Positions 1 through 10,403 of a stretch of 64,000 bases of DNA are shown one piece after another; the first letter of the stretch is position 1, and every line of letters begins with the position of its first letter. The notes under the pieces were generated by a model. It ran no database searches and was not told the origin of the DNA. It saw only the letters and a program-made list of their open reading frames with translations. The translations under genes and the position numbers were made by a program. The DNA is taken from assembly GCF_002575655.3 (NCBI RefSeq), contig NC_053035.3, positions 379,913,792-379,977,791 of the forward strand, written 5' to 3'. The DNA is from Aegilops tauschii subsp. strangulata. Its lineage: Eukaryota > Streptophyta > Magnoliopsida > Poales > Poaceae.

Positions 1-949
1 GGACCAGAAGACATTATGGCAAGCACGTAAACATAGCAAGTTTCGTTATCAGGTTTCAGACTTGGCAGAAAACAGAGCATGGCAGAAATAATAATATATA
101 GGCCTCTTTGTGAGCTTGATGCACTCACTACAGAGCAATGCACTACAAACCAAGCATACCTACAGCAAGATGGCATTTTTATGAAGCTAACCATCGCAAG
201 AACAATTCCATAGCATGTATGGATCAACTACAATAAGCTTGGCAAGATTGCATATCATGTTAAGAATCTGCCAGAAATATTTTATAGCAAAAGTAGAGCA
301 AGATTGAGTCATGCGATGGCACTCCATAATTGCAAACAATTGCAGGAATGGATCAATTATAACTATATCTACAAAACATCGTTACTGAACATCTCCAAAA
401 TATGCATGGATCTCTCTGTAGCATCAAGTTTACATGGCAACAAAATTACAGCAGACAAGGACTTAGAGAAATCACCAAGTCCCTGAAATCAGAAATATTA
501 CGAGGCCTACTTTGCATGCTTGTGCTAGTCACCACAGAGATCACAAAAATATATGGACTACACCACTGGAAAGATGGCATGGCATACTTCAAAACACATG
601 TAGAGGTCATGCCCATAAGATGCACAGAATAAATGATACAAAAATGACAAATCTCCAAGTTCTGTCAAGAACCAGAGAATAACAGAAACTAGCCCTCTTC
701 CAACAGAGATTTGGGCATCAAGATGACCTATAATGAACATGGTGCAATTGAACAAAATGAAGAGCATCACGAGGCGAACAATTTGAAATATTACACGCGC
801 GAATCGGAGCTACATACAAGAAGTTATAGCTATACGAACAGAGGCACTTGCTGATGAAATCTGAGGACTTAGAGAAAAAGAGGGGCGAGAAAAAGTCAAC
901 GCGTACGGTTATCTCGATCGGATCTGGGAAGAGCTCGAGCTCGTGCTCG

Positions 950-1310
950 TCGGCCGGCGGGGAAGGAGGGAGAGGGCGGCAGCGCGGCTAGCCGGCGGGA
1001 GGGGAGGAGAGGCCGGAGGCGCGGCCGGAGGTGGCGGTCGCCGGCGTCGCGACGGGGCCGGCGGCGATGCCCGCGGCGGCGGCGGCGGCGAGCAAGGCGG
1101 CGGGGCGGCGGGGCCGGCCGGCGGAGAGGCGGCGGGGAGGCCGCGGCGGCGCGGTGGCGGCGGGGGCCCGACGTGGGCTCCGCGGGCCGACGCGGTACGG
1201 CGGCGGCGGACGCTGATGTGGCGGCGCGCGATTCGTCCGTCGGCGCGGGCGGACGTGTCCGGCGCGGGTGGACGTTGTCCGGCGGCGCGAGGTGGAGGAC
1301 GCTAGGGTTA
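950..1310 (-). other. GC-rich leader block of the LTR
   Basis: CpG- and GGC-rich block downstream of the TATA box. It is open in several frames on both strands, as GC-rich DNA tends to be. The matching block in the two other LTR copies differs by indels that are not multiples of three, so I do not call it coding. Confidence 0.5.
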
Positions 1311-1340
1311 GACTGCGATTCATTTTTCGGGATGCTCACA

Positions 1341-1349
1341 TATTTATAG
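1341..1349 (-). promoter_or_regulatory. TATA box of the Sukkula-like LTR
   Basis: CTATAAATA on the minus strand, at the place equivalent to the TATA boxes at 38176 and 58324 and directly upstream of the GC-rich leader block. Confidence 0.55.
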
Positions 1350-1882
1350 GTAGAGGGAGTTAGGAGGCTCCAAATGAGGTGCGGTTTTCGCCCACACGAT
1401 CGTGATCGAACGACCTAGAGCATGGAAAAGAGTTTGGTGGGTTTTGGGCTGGTTTTGGAGGGGGGTTTGCTGGACACTCAAATGGACTTTGCGGATGCCC
1501 GGTTAACCGTTGGAGTACCAAACGACCTCCAAATGAAACGAAACTTGACCGGTAGTCTCCGGGTGGTATATTAAGGCCACTTGACAAGCCTCGGTCCATT
1601 CCGAGAAAGTTTGACACACGCACACGAAAGAAAACAAGAGGGGTGCACCGGAGGAGATAGGAGCGCCGGATTGGAAAACGGACAACGGGAAAAATGCTCG
1701 GATGCATGAGACGAACACGTATGCGAATGCAATGCACATGATGACATGATATGAAAATGCATGACATGACAAAATACAACACGAAATACAAAACCCGACA
1801 ACGGAGGGAATATCATAGCACATAGCCGAAAATGGCAAGAGTCGGAGTTACAAATATGGCAAGTTACATGCGGGGTGTTACA

Positions 1883-2370
1883 AGTTCATCACGAAGTTCT
1901 ACTAACTTGGTGATGGTGACTAGAGAATTCTGTCAATCACTATTTTATCTGGAAGATTAACTCCCACTTGATTCAAGCGATTGTAGTACCCATACAATCT
2001 GAGCACATGCTCACTGCTTGAGCTATTCTCCTCCATCTTTTAGCTATAGAACTTGTTGGAGACTTCATATCTCTCAACTCGGGTATTTGCTTGAAATATT
2101 AACTTCAACTCCTGGAACATCTCGTATGGTCCATGACGTTCAAAACGTCTTCGAAGTCCCGATTCTAAGCCGTTAAGCATGGTGCACTAAACTATCAAGT
2201 AGTCATCATATTGAGCTAGCCAAACGTTCATAACGTCTGCATCTGCTCCTGCAATAGGTCTGTCACCTAGCGGTGCATCTAGGACAATTTTTCTGTGCAG
2301 CAATGAGGATAATCCTCATATCACGGATCCAATCCGCATCTTTGCTACTAACATCTTTCAACATAATTTT
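1883..2370 (-). pseudogene. gag: Copia gag fragment (BARE/Angela/WIS type)
   Basis: Read on the minus strand, this stretch translates with interruptions into a Copia gag. The recognisable parts, in order, are a tryptophan-containing start segment (DADWIRDMRIIL), the segment ending in MLNGLESGL, then RRFERHGPYEMFQELK and a segment ending LNQVGVNLPDK. Gag would form the virus-like particle in which reverse transcription occurs. Several in-frame stops (for example just after a KFYS segment) and at least one frame change show it is dead. The frame is cut at 1882 where the Sukkula-like LTR begins, so the zinc knuckle and all of pol are missing. It lies about 1.3 kb downstream of the PBS, as expected for this family. 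The lineage assignment is by remembered similarity; the exact family name is not certain. Confidence 0.65.
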
Positions 2371-3635
2371 TCTCTAGGAACATATCAAAAATAAACACAG
2401 GGAAGCAACAACGCGAGCTATTGATCTACAACATAATTTGCAAAATACTATCAGGACTAAGTTCATGATAAATTTAAGTTCAATTAATCATATTACTTAA
2501 GAACTCCCACTTAGATAGACATCCCTCTAATCCTCTAAGTGATCACGTGATCCATATCAACTAAACCATGTCCGATCATCACGTGAAATGGAGTAGTTTT
2601 CAATGGTGAACATCACTATGTTGATCATATCTACTATATGATTCACGCTCGACCTTTAAGTCTCAGTGTTCCGAGGCCATATCTGCATATGCTAGGCTCG
2701 TCAAGTTTAACCTGAGTATTCTGCGTGTGCAAAACTGGCTTGCACCCGTTGTAGATGGACGTAGAGCTTATCACACCCGATCATCACGTGGTGTCTGGGC
2801 ACGATGAACTTTGGCAACGGTGCATACTCAGGGAGAACACTTTTATCTTCAAATTTAGTGAGAGATCATCTTATAATGCTACCGTCAATCAAAGCAAGAT
2901 AAGATGCATAAAAGATAAACATCACATGCAATCAATATAAGTGATATGATATGGCCATCATCATCTTGTGCTTGTGATCTCCATCTCCGAAGCACCGTCA
3001 TGATCCCCATCGTCACCGGCGCGACACCTTGATCTCCATCGTAGCATCGTTGTCGTCTCGCCAACTATTGCTTCTACGACTATCGCTGCCGCTTAGTGAT
3101 AAAATAAAGCAACTACATGGCAATTGCATTGCATACAATAAAGCAACAACTATATGGCTCCTGCCAGTTGCCGATAACTCGGTTACAAAACATGATCATC
3201 TCATACAATAAAATTTAGCATCATGTCTTGACCATATCACATCACAACATGCCCTGCAAAAACAAGTTAGACGTCCTCTACTTTGTTGTTGCAAGTTTTA
3301 CATGGCTGCTACTGGGCTTAGCAAGAACCGTTCTTACCTACGCATCAAAACCACAATGATAGTTTGTCAAGTTGGTGCTGTTTTAACCTTCGGAAGGACC
3401 GGGCGTAGCCACACTCGGTTCAACTAAAGTTGGAGAAATTGACACCCGCCAGCCACCTCTGTGCAAAGCACGTCGGAAGAACCAGTCTCGCGTAAGCGTA
3501 CGCGTAATGTCGGTCCGGGCCGCTTCATCCAACAATACTGCCGAACCAAAGTATGACATGCTGGTAAGCAGTATGACTTATATCGCCCACAACTCACTTG
3601 TGTTCTACTCGTGCATATGACATCTACGCATAAAA

Positions 3636-3650
3636 CTTGGCTCTGATACC
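3636..3650 (-). other. Primer binding site, tRNA-iMet type
   Basis: On the minus strand reads TGGTATCAGAGCCAA, complementary to the 3' end of initiator methionine tRNA, two bases from the LTR edge. This fixes the orientation of the Copia element. Confidence 0.85.
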
Positions 3651-3652
3651 AC

Positions 3653-5390
3653 TGTTGGGGAACGTAGTAATTTCAAAAAAAATCCTACGCACACGCAAGA
3701 TCATGGTGATCCATAGCAACGAGAGGGGAGAGTATTGTCCACGTACCCTCGTAGACCGAAAGCGGAAGCGTTAACACAACGCGGTTGATGTAGTCGTACG
3801 TCTTCACGATCCGACCGATCAAGTAGCGAACGCACGGCACCTCCGAGTTCAGCACACGTTCAGCTCGATGACGTCCCTCGAACTCCGATCCAGCCGAGTG
3901 TTGAGGGAGAGTTTCGTCAGCACGACGGCGTGGTGACGATGATGATGTTCTACCGACGCAGGGCTTCGCCTAAGCACCGCTACGATATTATCGAGGTGTA
4001 ATATGGTGGAGGGGGCACCGCACATGGCTAAGAGATCAATGATCAATTGTTGTGTATTTGGGGTGCCCTCCTGCCCCCGTATATAAAGGATCAAAGGGGG
4101 GAGGTGCGGCCAGCCTTGGGGCACGCCAGGAGGAGTCCAACTCCCACTAGGAGTAGGACTCCCCCCCCTTTTTCCTAGTTGGATTAGGACTTGGGAAGGG
4201 GGAAAGAGGAGAGGGAGAAGAAGGAAGGGGGCGCCGCCCCCTTCTCCTTGTCCTATTCGGACTAGGGGGGAGGGGGGCGCGGCCCAGCCCTAGCCGCCTA
4301 TCCTCTCATCCACCTAGGCCCACTAAGGCCCATTATGTTGCCGGGGGGTTCCGGTAACCTCCCGATACTCCGGTAAAATCCCGATTTCACCCGGAACACT
4401 TCCAATATCCAAACATAGGCTTCCAATATATCAATCTTCATGTCTCGACCATTTCGAGACTCCTCGTCATGTACGTGATCACATCCGGGACTCCAAACAA
4501 CCTTCGGTACATCAAAACATATAAACTCATAATATAACTGTCATCGAAATGTTAAGCGTGCGGACCCTACGGGTTCGAGAACTATGTAGACATGACCGAG
4601 ACACGTCTCCGGTCAATAACCAATAGCGGAACTTGGATGCTCATATTGGCTCCCACATATTCTACGAAGATCTTTATCGGTCAGACCGCATAACAACATA
4701 CGTTGTTCCCTTTGTCATCGGTATGTTACTTGCCCGAGATTCGATCGTCGGTATCTCAATACCTAGTTCAATCTCGTTACCGGCAAGTCTCTTTACTCGT
4801 TCTGTAATACATCATCTCGCAACAAACTTATTAGTTGCAATGCTTGCAAGGCTTAAGTGATGTGCATTACCGAGAGGGCCCAGAGATACCTCTCCGACAA
4901 TCGGAGTGACAAATCCTAATCTCGAAATACGCCAACCCAACAAGTACCTTCGGAGACACCTGTAGAGAACCTTTATAATCACCCAGTTACGTTGTGACGT
5001 TTGGTAGCACACAAAGTGTTCCTCCGGTAAACGGGAGTTGCATAATCTCATAGTCATAGGAACATGTATAAGTCATGAAGAAAGCAATAGCAACATACTA
5101 AACGATCGAGTGCTAAGCTAACGAAATGGGTCAAGTCAATCACATCATTCTCCTAATGATATGATCCCGTTAATCAAATGACAACTCATGTCTATGGCTA
5201 GGAAACATAACCATCTTTGATCAACGAGCTAGTCAAGTAGAGGCATACTAGTGACACTCTGTTTGTCTATGTATTCACACATGTATCATGTTTCCGGTTA
5301 ATACAATTCTAGCATGAATAATAAACATTTATCATGATATAAGGAAATAAATAATAACTTTATTATTGCCTCTAGGGCATATTTCCTTCA
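3653..5390 (-). mobile_element. 5' LTR of BARE/Angela/WIS-type Copia element
   Basis: 1738 bp bounded by TG at 5390 (minus-strand start TGAAGGAAATATGCCC) and CA at 3653 (CTACGTTCCCCAACA). Start, end and length are those of the BARE-1/Angela/WIS group, the most abundant Triticeae Copia elements. It looks complete. The base right of 5390 belongs to the target DNA. Confidence 0.88.
4079..4089 (-). promoter_or_regulatory. TATA box of the BARE/Angela LTR
   Basis: CCTTTATATAC on the minus strand, in the position of the known BARE-1 LTR promoter, upstream of the GC-rich leader that runs down to 3653. Confidence 0.6.
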
Positions 5391-5870
5391 GTGGCCGCCA
5401 CCCCACTGCCGGCCACCATGGCCATCACCCGCTCTGCCACCGTGGCCCAAAGGCGGGAGGTGGTGGTCGTGGCTGCCATCCCATCGTCGGCCGTCGTGGC
5501 CACCATCCCACCGTCAACCGTCGGGATCAACACCCGCTCCACCACCGCCGCCCAAAGGAGGGAGGCGGAGGTGGAGGCCCGCACGTGCGTCAGCAACCTT
5601 GCGCGCTACATCGAGTTCCTGCGGGAGGAGGAGGAGCGCCTCGTCGAGCATGCAAAGAGCCTTACTGTAGGCGTGGCCGCAGCACACGCCAACGTAGAGG
5701 CGAGGAATTAGGAGATCTACGAGCAGTCCAGCCGCTTCGAGAGGGATTGTCTGGAGCGGCAGCGGGCGTTCGAGCTGGCGAGCGTCGCTGAACGTGCAGC
5801 AGCGGCAGGCACCGTATTGCATTTGTCCAGCTCGTCGGTAGGCTCCTCCTCCTCCTCTGCCTCTTACTGA
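5391..5870 (+). pseudogene. 3' part of an unidentified ORF, probably transposon-borne
   Basis: A 160-codon frame runs from the Copia LTR junction to a TGA at 5868-5870, broken by one TAG at 5709-5711. The start is missing because the Copia element interrupts it. The protein has a low-complexity Ala/Thr/Val-rich beginning, a charged middle with REEEERLVEHAK that looks like a short coiled coil, then an Arg/Glu-rich stretch and a serine-rich end (HLSSSSVGSSSSSASY). An AT-rich tail resembling a 3' untranslated region follows. I do not recognise a domain. The setting suggests an accessory ORF of a CACTA-type element; a captured host fragment is the alternative. Confidence 0.35.
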
Positions 5871-6337
5871 GCGCGCTCGGCAGAGGAGAGGCTGCTAGAA
5901 GTAGCACAAAGCCCCTCCGTAGCAGTAGTAGTATTTAGGGGCTATTTTGTTCAGTTCATCTGACTATAGATGTGTGGTCGAACTGTACAACGTAATTAAA
6001 ATTAGCTAGTATATATAGTTGAACTAGCTATTTTTGTACGTGGTTGGCAACAATTGGGGAAAAGTTTGGTTGGTTCAGCTGTCGAGTTGAACTGTTTGTA
6101 TAAATTAAGAACGACTGCTTAATCTATGAATGAAATCTATGCTTAATTACCTAATTTTAGTTGCAAAAATTAGATAGTGCTAGGGATTTCTAGCTGCATA
6201 TTTTGACAAATTGCAGTGTTACAAGGATTGACAAATGGCAATGTTACTAGATCAACAAATGTCAATCTTTTCAGTTTGACAAATGGCAACATACCCAATA
6301 TGACAGATGCAAATCTTACCAAATTGTTTGTACGTGG

Positions 6338-6672
6338 TTGCACACGGGTCATCCAAAACAACCGTTTGCGTTGAAGGGATGCACAAATCCTGCGCTGCGG
6401 ATTTTCCCTTGACTTAAGGGGGAAGACCATAGCTCTCACTTTGCATACCGGTGTTCTATCTAAAACGTTTGCGATCAAGAGCTGCAGAAATCCTGCTTGG
6501 CACATTTTCTCTTGGCTTCCTGGGGAAGATGTCGGTTTGCATACGGGTGTTCTAACTAAAACGTTTGCGATCAAGAGCTACACAAATCCTGCTAGGCACA
6601 TTTTCCCTTGGCTTCCTTGGGAAATTGTCGGTTTTGCATACGGGTGTTCCAACTAAAATGTTTGCGATCAGT
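6338..6672. repeat. Four-copy tandem repeat, unit about 97-103 bp
   Basis: Units start at 6338, 6441, 6537 and 6634. Each opens with TTGCAYACSGGT, passes through CGTTTGCG and (except the short last unit) ends in a TTTTCYCTTG segment. The first copy is the most diverged and the last is cut short. It resembles sub-terminal repeats of a DNA transposon. Confidence 0.75.
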
Positions 6673-7075
6673 GTTTATATTTAAAAATCATATTAAACTA
6701 CGGCTTGGGCGCCATTAATGTAGAGGATGCGAGCAAGGCGGGCGGCCATGGAAGTCAAAGGGCTCGCTTCCCGGCGAGCCTGCATGGCGTACAGCTCACA
6801 CGCTTCCCAGTGAGCCTCCGCATTTGGAGTACAGCTCGCACGCCTTCCGTTTAGTCAAGCACTCAAGCATCTGTCCGCACGGCACCTCCTAGCCATTAAA
6901 GGAGTGAGGCATGGCGTCACGTGAATGGTTAACAGAATGCACACAATTTAAATTATACAAAACATTTGAGATGTTACAGTGGCAGCTATTTGTTTCAAAA
7001 TACCTTTGTTGGCTGTTATTCGAGTGCGCCTTCTCTCAAAAAGGACACGAAAAATACCACAACATGTCGAGTGCC
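6673..7075. other. No gene recognised
   Basis: About 400 bases between the two repeat blocks. A short near-duplicate around GGCGAGCC/GTGAGCC (6770-6815) is the only structure seen; no coding frame stands out. Confidence 0.4.
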
Positions 7076-7356
7076 ATTCCATTATAGCATGCCAAGTTTC
7101 ATGAATTTCAGACGAGTTTTGGATTTACTAGAATTTAAAAACAAAGTATCTCAAGATTTTGCTGGCAATCAACAGTGCCCTGGTGTTTGAAATTCATTCC
7201 CATTTCTTGCATGGGACCTAAGCATGCCCCGAAGGACACATATTTGATTTTCAACCAATTTATATGCACTGGAGCTTGTGCATGTAGTTCAAATTTGAAT
7301 TATGCACATAAAATGCCTAGAAAACCCAGTTAATGTATAAAAATGTCCAAACGAAC
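7076..7356. repeat. Dispersed direct repeat, copy 1
   Basis: About 280 bases repeated at 7578-7859, offset 502. Both copies start near AGCATGCCAAGTTTCAT and end near CCAAACGAACC, with scattered substitutions and matching length. Confidence 0.8.
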
Positions 7357-7577
7357 CCCAAAAAATCCAAAATTAAAAACAACACTACTGTTATTCTATG
7401 TTGACACTAGAAATTTTTTGAAAGCAATAAGAGGCAACGGATATCGTTTCGTCCCCAAAGGTGGCACGTTCCCTACCGAAACCATCACGCTTGTTGTGAG
7501 AAGCTCGGGTTTGTGAGAAGCCTATACCCAAACCTGCCCCAAATGGGACAAAAAATTTACCATGGAATGTTGATGCC

Positions 7578-7859
7578 GCTCCATGATAGCATGCCAAGTT
7601 TCATCAATTTCAGACGAGTTTTGGATTTACTATAATTTAAAAACTAGGTATCTCAATGTTTGTGGCCGAGTGACGGTGGCAGGGTGTTTCAAATTCATTC
7701 TCATTTCTTGCATGGGACCTAAGCATGCAACCAAGGACACATATTTGATTTTTCAACCAGTTTATATGCACTGGAGAATGTGCATGTAGTTGAAATTTGA
7801 ATTATGCACATAAAATGCCTACAAAACCAAGTTAATGTATAAAAACGTCCAAACGAACC
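7578..7859. repeat. Dispersed direct repeat, copy 2
   Basis: Second copy of the block at 7076-7356. The ~220 bases between the copies are unrelated to either, so this is a dispersed duplication and not a simple tandem. Confidence 0.8.
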
Positions 7860-8515
7860 TTGAATAATTCCAATTTTTTTGACGACACACCTATAGTTGC
7901 ATGTTCACTGCAGATAAAAGTTCTAACAATTCAAACACCATCCTTTGTAGCTATGACCCCATTATGTAATTCAAATCAAGAGTATAAATCAAGTAGATCG
8001 CACACAGTTTATTATCACCAACCGTGTGAGATGCAGCACAAAATATCTTGGAGCACCGTTGGTGTTGTCACAGCCCTAGATGTTTTTTGCAAATAGTTGC
8101 ACAAGCATCCATGCATCATGTCTAAATTTATTTGAAAATTGAACTAGGGATTGTTCAAACCTTAGCACCAGATCAAATCAAATAGGTTGAACATAAAATA
8201 ATCTTCAATGAACCCAAAGTGCCCTTAAGAAAAGTTCAAGATTTTTGGTTAAGGTGGAAACCTCTGCCAAAAATGATGAATATATTTCTAGCACATTATG
8301 GATTTTTTAATTAACTCATATTGTATTTGGGTTGGAGCAAAAAAATCCTATAAATAATTTTATTGCTCCAATAATTCTGAAACATTTGTTGGAGCTCTGT
8401 GATAAACCATATTGCATCCACAAAAGTTTCCAGAAGCTGCAAAAATAATTTGGTTAGTAAACCAAGTTCAAAACAGAGGCAAACAATAGAAAACAGAAAC
8501 TAAATGAAAAACAGT
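7860..8515. other. AT-rich sequence, no gene recognised
   Basis: AT-rich DNA with only short chance frames. It belongs to the same remnant as its flanks. Confidence 0.4.
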
Positions 8516-8532
8516 AGAGAGAGAGAGAGAGA
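8516..8532. repeat. GA microsatellite
   Basis: Uninterrupted AG dinucleotide run, followed by a C-rich, GC-rich stretch to 8770. Confidence 0.9.
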
Positions 8533-9133
8533 AGGACTTACCTGGTAGCCCACCTACCTGGCCAAACCCCTGTAGCTGGCCCAGCCCACCACCTGGCCCT
8601 GCCAGTCATCCCCTTCCTCGCGCCAGGAGGACAGGGGCACGCGCCCGACACACGCAGCCACGCGCCCGGCCACCTCCAGGCAGCCTGCCTATGCCTCGAC
8701 GCCCTGGACGTGGACACGCACCCCCGAACCACTCTGGCCTATCCACTCCTCCTCTCCCCTCCTCTACTCTCTCTGAAAGTGCAACTATCCCTGGGTGGTT
8801 TTGGTAATTCCTAACAACATATATCTCACTGAGCTAATGCTATTTCAAGATAAATATTTCAGGAAAGCTCAATGATTGGCATGGCATGGATGAGAAAAGT
8901 GGATCCCTCAAAATGCTAAGGACAAAAGGATTGGCTCAAGCTCAAAACACAAGACTCTACATTTTCTATTTTAGTGATCCAAGATCACATTGAGTCTATA
9001 GGAAAAGCCAATACTATCAAGGAGGGATGAGGTGTTGCTTAATGGCTTTCTTGCTCAAAATTCTTAGTGATATGCTCCAAAGCCCTCAACTACTTTCTCA
9101 CATCCACATATGACCCAAACCAAAAATCCAACT

Positions 9134-9465
9134 CGGCCCCACCGATTCTTTCTATCCGGCGCCACTGAGTTCAGATGTCATAGCCACTGCCACAAACCCT
9201 AGTCAAATCAGTCTCACCCATAGGGATCTCGGTCTCACCGAGATGGGATTGTAATCTCTCTGTTTCCCTTCGTAACGTTTCGGTCAAACCGAGATGAGCG
9301 ATCGGTCCCACCGAGTTTGTGTAATCGGTCTCACCGAGATTACGTTATGCCCTAACCCTAACCATATCGGTCCTACCGAGTTGACATGTCGGTCCCACCG
9401 AAAATCCTAACGGTCACATTATTTGCTAAATCGGTCCGACCGAGTTTCAGGATTCGGTCCCACCG
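9134..9465. promoter_or_regulatory. Phased CGGT-N3-ACCG array upstream of the LTR TATA box
   Basis: Twelve sites (some degenerate) start at 9134, 9157, 9209, 9230, 9281, 9303, 9326, 9368, 9390, 9411, 9432 and 9455. Spacings are 23, 52, 21, 51, 22, 23, 42, 22, 21, 21 and 23. The best copies extend to CTCGGT-N3-ACCGAG. The array ends about 43 bases before the TATA box. A protein-binding (enhancer-like) role is inferred. Confidence 0.75.
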
Positions 9466-9507
9466 AGATTGGTAAGTTGTGTGTAACGGTTAGATTTTGT
9501 GTGGAGG

Positions 9508-9517
9508 CTATATATAC
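9508..9517 (+). promoter_or_regulatory. TATA box of SIRE-like LTR1
   Basis: CTATATATAC preceded by GGAGG, downstream of the palindrome array; repeated in LTR2 at 17694. Confidence 0.65.
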
Positions 9518-10320
9518 CCATCCACCTACTCTTCATTCGTGGAGAGAGCCATCAGAACATGCCTACACTTCCAACATACATTTTCTGAGAGAGAACCACC
9601 TACACTTGTGTTGAGGTCAAGCTATTCCATTCTTACCATATGAATCTTGATCTCTAGCCTTCCCCAAGTTGCTTTCCACTCAAATCTTCTTTCCACCAAA
9701 TCCATATCCTGTGAGAGAGAGTTGAGTGTTGGGGAGACTATCATTTGAAGCACAAGAGCAAGGAGTTCATCATCAACACACCATTTGTTACTTCTTGGAG
9801 AGTGGTGTCTCCTAGATTGGCTAGGTGTCACTTGGGAGCCTCCGACAAGATTGTGGAGTTGAACCAAGGAGTTTGTAAGGGCAAGGAGATCGCCTACTTC
9901 GTGAAGATCTACCCTAGTGAGGCAAGTCCTTCGTGGGCGACGGCCATGGTGGGATAGACAAGGTTGCTTCTTCATGGACCCTTCGTGGGTGGAGCCCTCC
10001 GTGGACTCGCGCAACCGTTACCCTTCGTGGGTTGAAGTCTCCATCAACGTGGATGTTCGATAGCACCACCTATCAGAACCACGAGTAAAAAATCTCCGTG
10101 TCAACATTGCGTTTGCTCCCTCAAACTCCTCCCGTTTACCTTCATATGCAATTGTTTTACATTCCGCTGCTATACTCTTAGAATTGCATGTGTAGGTTGA
10201 TTGCTTGACTTGTGCTAAGTTGCTAAAATCTGCCAAGAACTAAAATTGGGAAAAGGCTAGATTTTTATTTGGTCAAGTAGTCTAATCATCCCCCTCTAGA
10301 CATACTTTCGATCCTACCAG

Positions 10321-10330
10321 TGGTATCAGA
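10321..10330 (+). other. Primer binding site of the SIRE-like element
   Basis: TGGTATCAGA, complementary to the initiator tRNA-Met 3' end, one base after the LTR end. Confidence 0.8.
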
Positions 10331-10403
10331 TCTTTGGTCTCCGTTTGCTTTGATTTCCATAGCTTTTGGTAGTCATAGCCTTGGTTTCACAACCTAGGAG
10401 AGT

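Larger units (their letters stand above)
1..1882 (-). mobile_element. Sukkula-like LTR, 5' part, reverse orientation
   Basis: The reverse complement follows the 5' two kilobases of the Sukkula LTRs at 37668 and 57816: same block order, TATA region, GC-rich block and long pyrimidine-rich tail. The LTR 5' end (TGTAACACCCC on the minus strand) is at 1882 and the rest lies left of the window. The first ~110 bases differ from the Sukkula copies, so this is a related subfamily. The sequence right of 1882 is Copia gag with no polypurine tract, so the element is inserted in, or abuts, the Copia element. Confidence 0.75.
1883..3652 (-). mobile_element. BARE/Angela-type Copia element: leader and gag start
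   Basis: Internal part of a Copia element read leftwards from its 5' LTR: PBS next to 3652, about 1.2 kb of untranslated leader, then decayed gag. The element is cut at 1882/1883 by the Sukkula-like LTR; its pol and 3' LTR are not in the window. Confidence 0.8.
5391..8773. mobile_element. Old transposon remnant, probably CACTA-derived
   Basis: Target DNA between the BARE/Angela LTR and the SIRE-like element. It holds an ORF tail (5391-5870), a ~97-bp tandem repeat (6338-6672), a 280-bp duplication (7076/7578), a GA microsatellite and a C-rich end. Such mixtures of sub-terminal repeats and accessory ORFs are common in Triticeae CACTA elements, but I see neither a CACTA terminus nor a 3-bp target duplication. 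The class is an inference. Confidence 0.4.
8774..10319 (+). mobile_element. LTR1 of the SIRE-like element
   Basis: 1546 bp from TGAAAGTGCAAC to CCTACCA. The start matches LTR2 at 16960 and the end abuts the PBS. It carries the phased palindrome array and a TATA box. Confidence 0.88.

Noticed and set aside
9134..9465. CRISPR-like array (short repeats with regular spacers)
   Set aside because: The repeat is only 11-15 bp with a variable centre, spacers are about 10 or 30 bp, and the setting is a plant LTR; phased protein-binding sites are a better reading.
9622..10014. Minus-strand frame of 130 codons in the SIRE-like LTR
   Set aside because: Lies wholly in the LTR, with no recognisable motif and no independent support; LTR2 is cut before this point, so conservation cannot be tested here.
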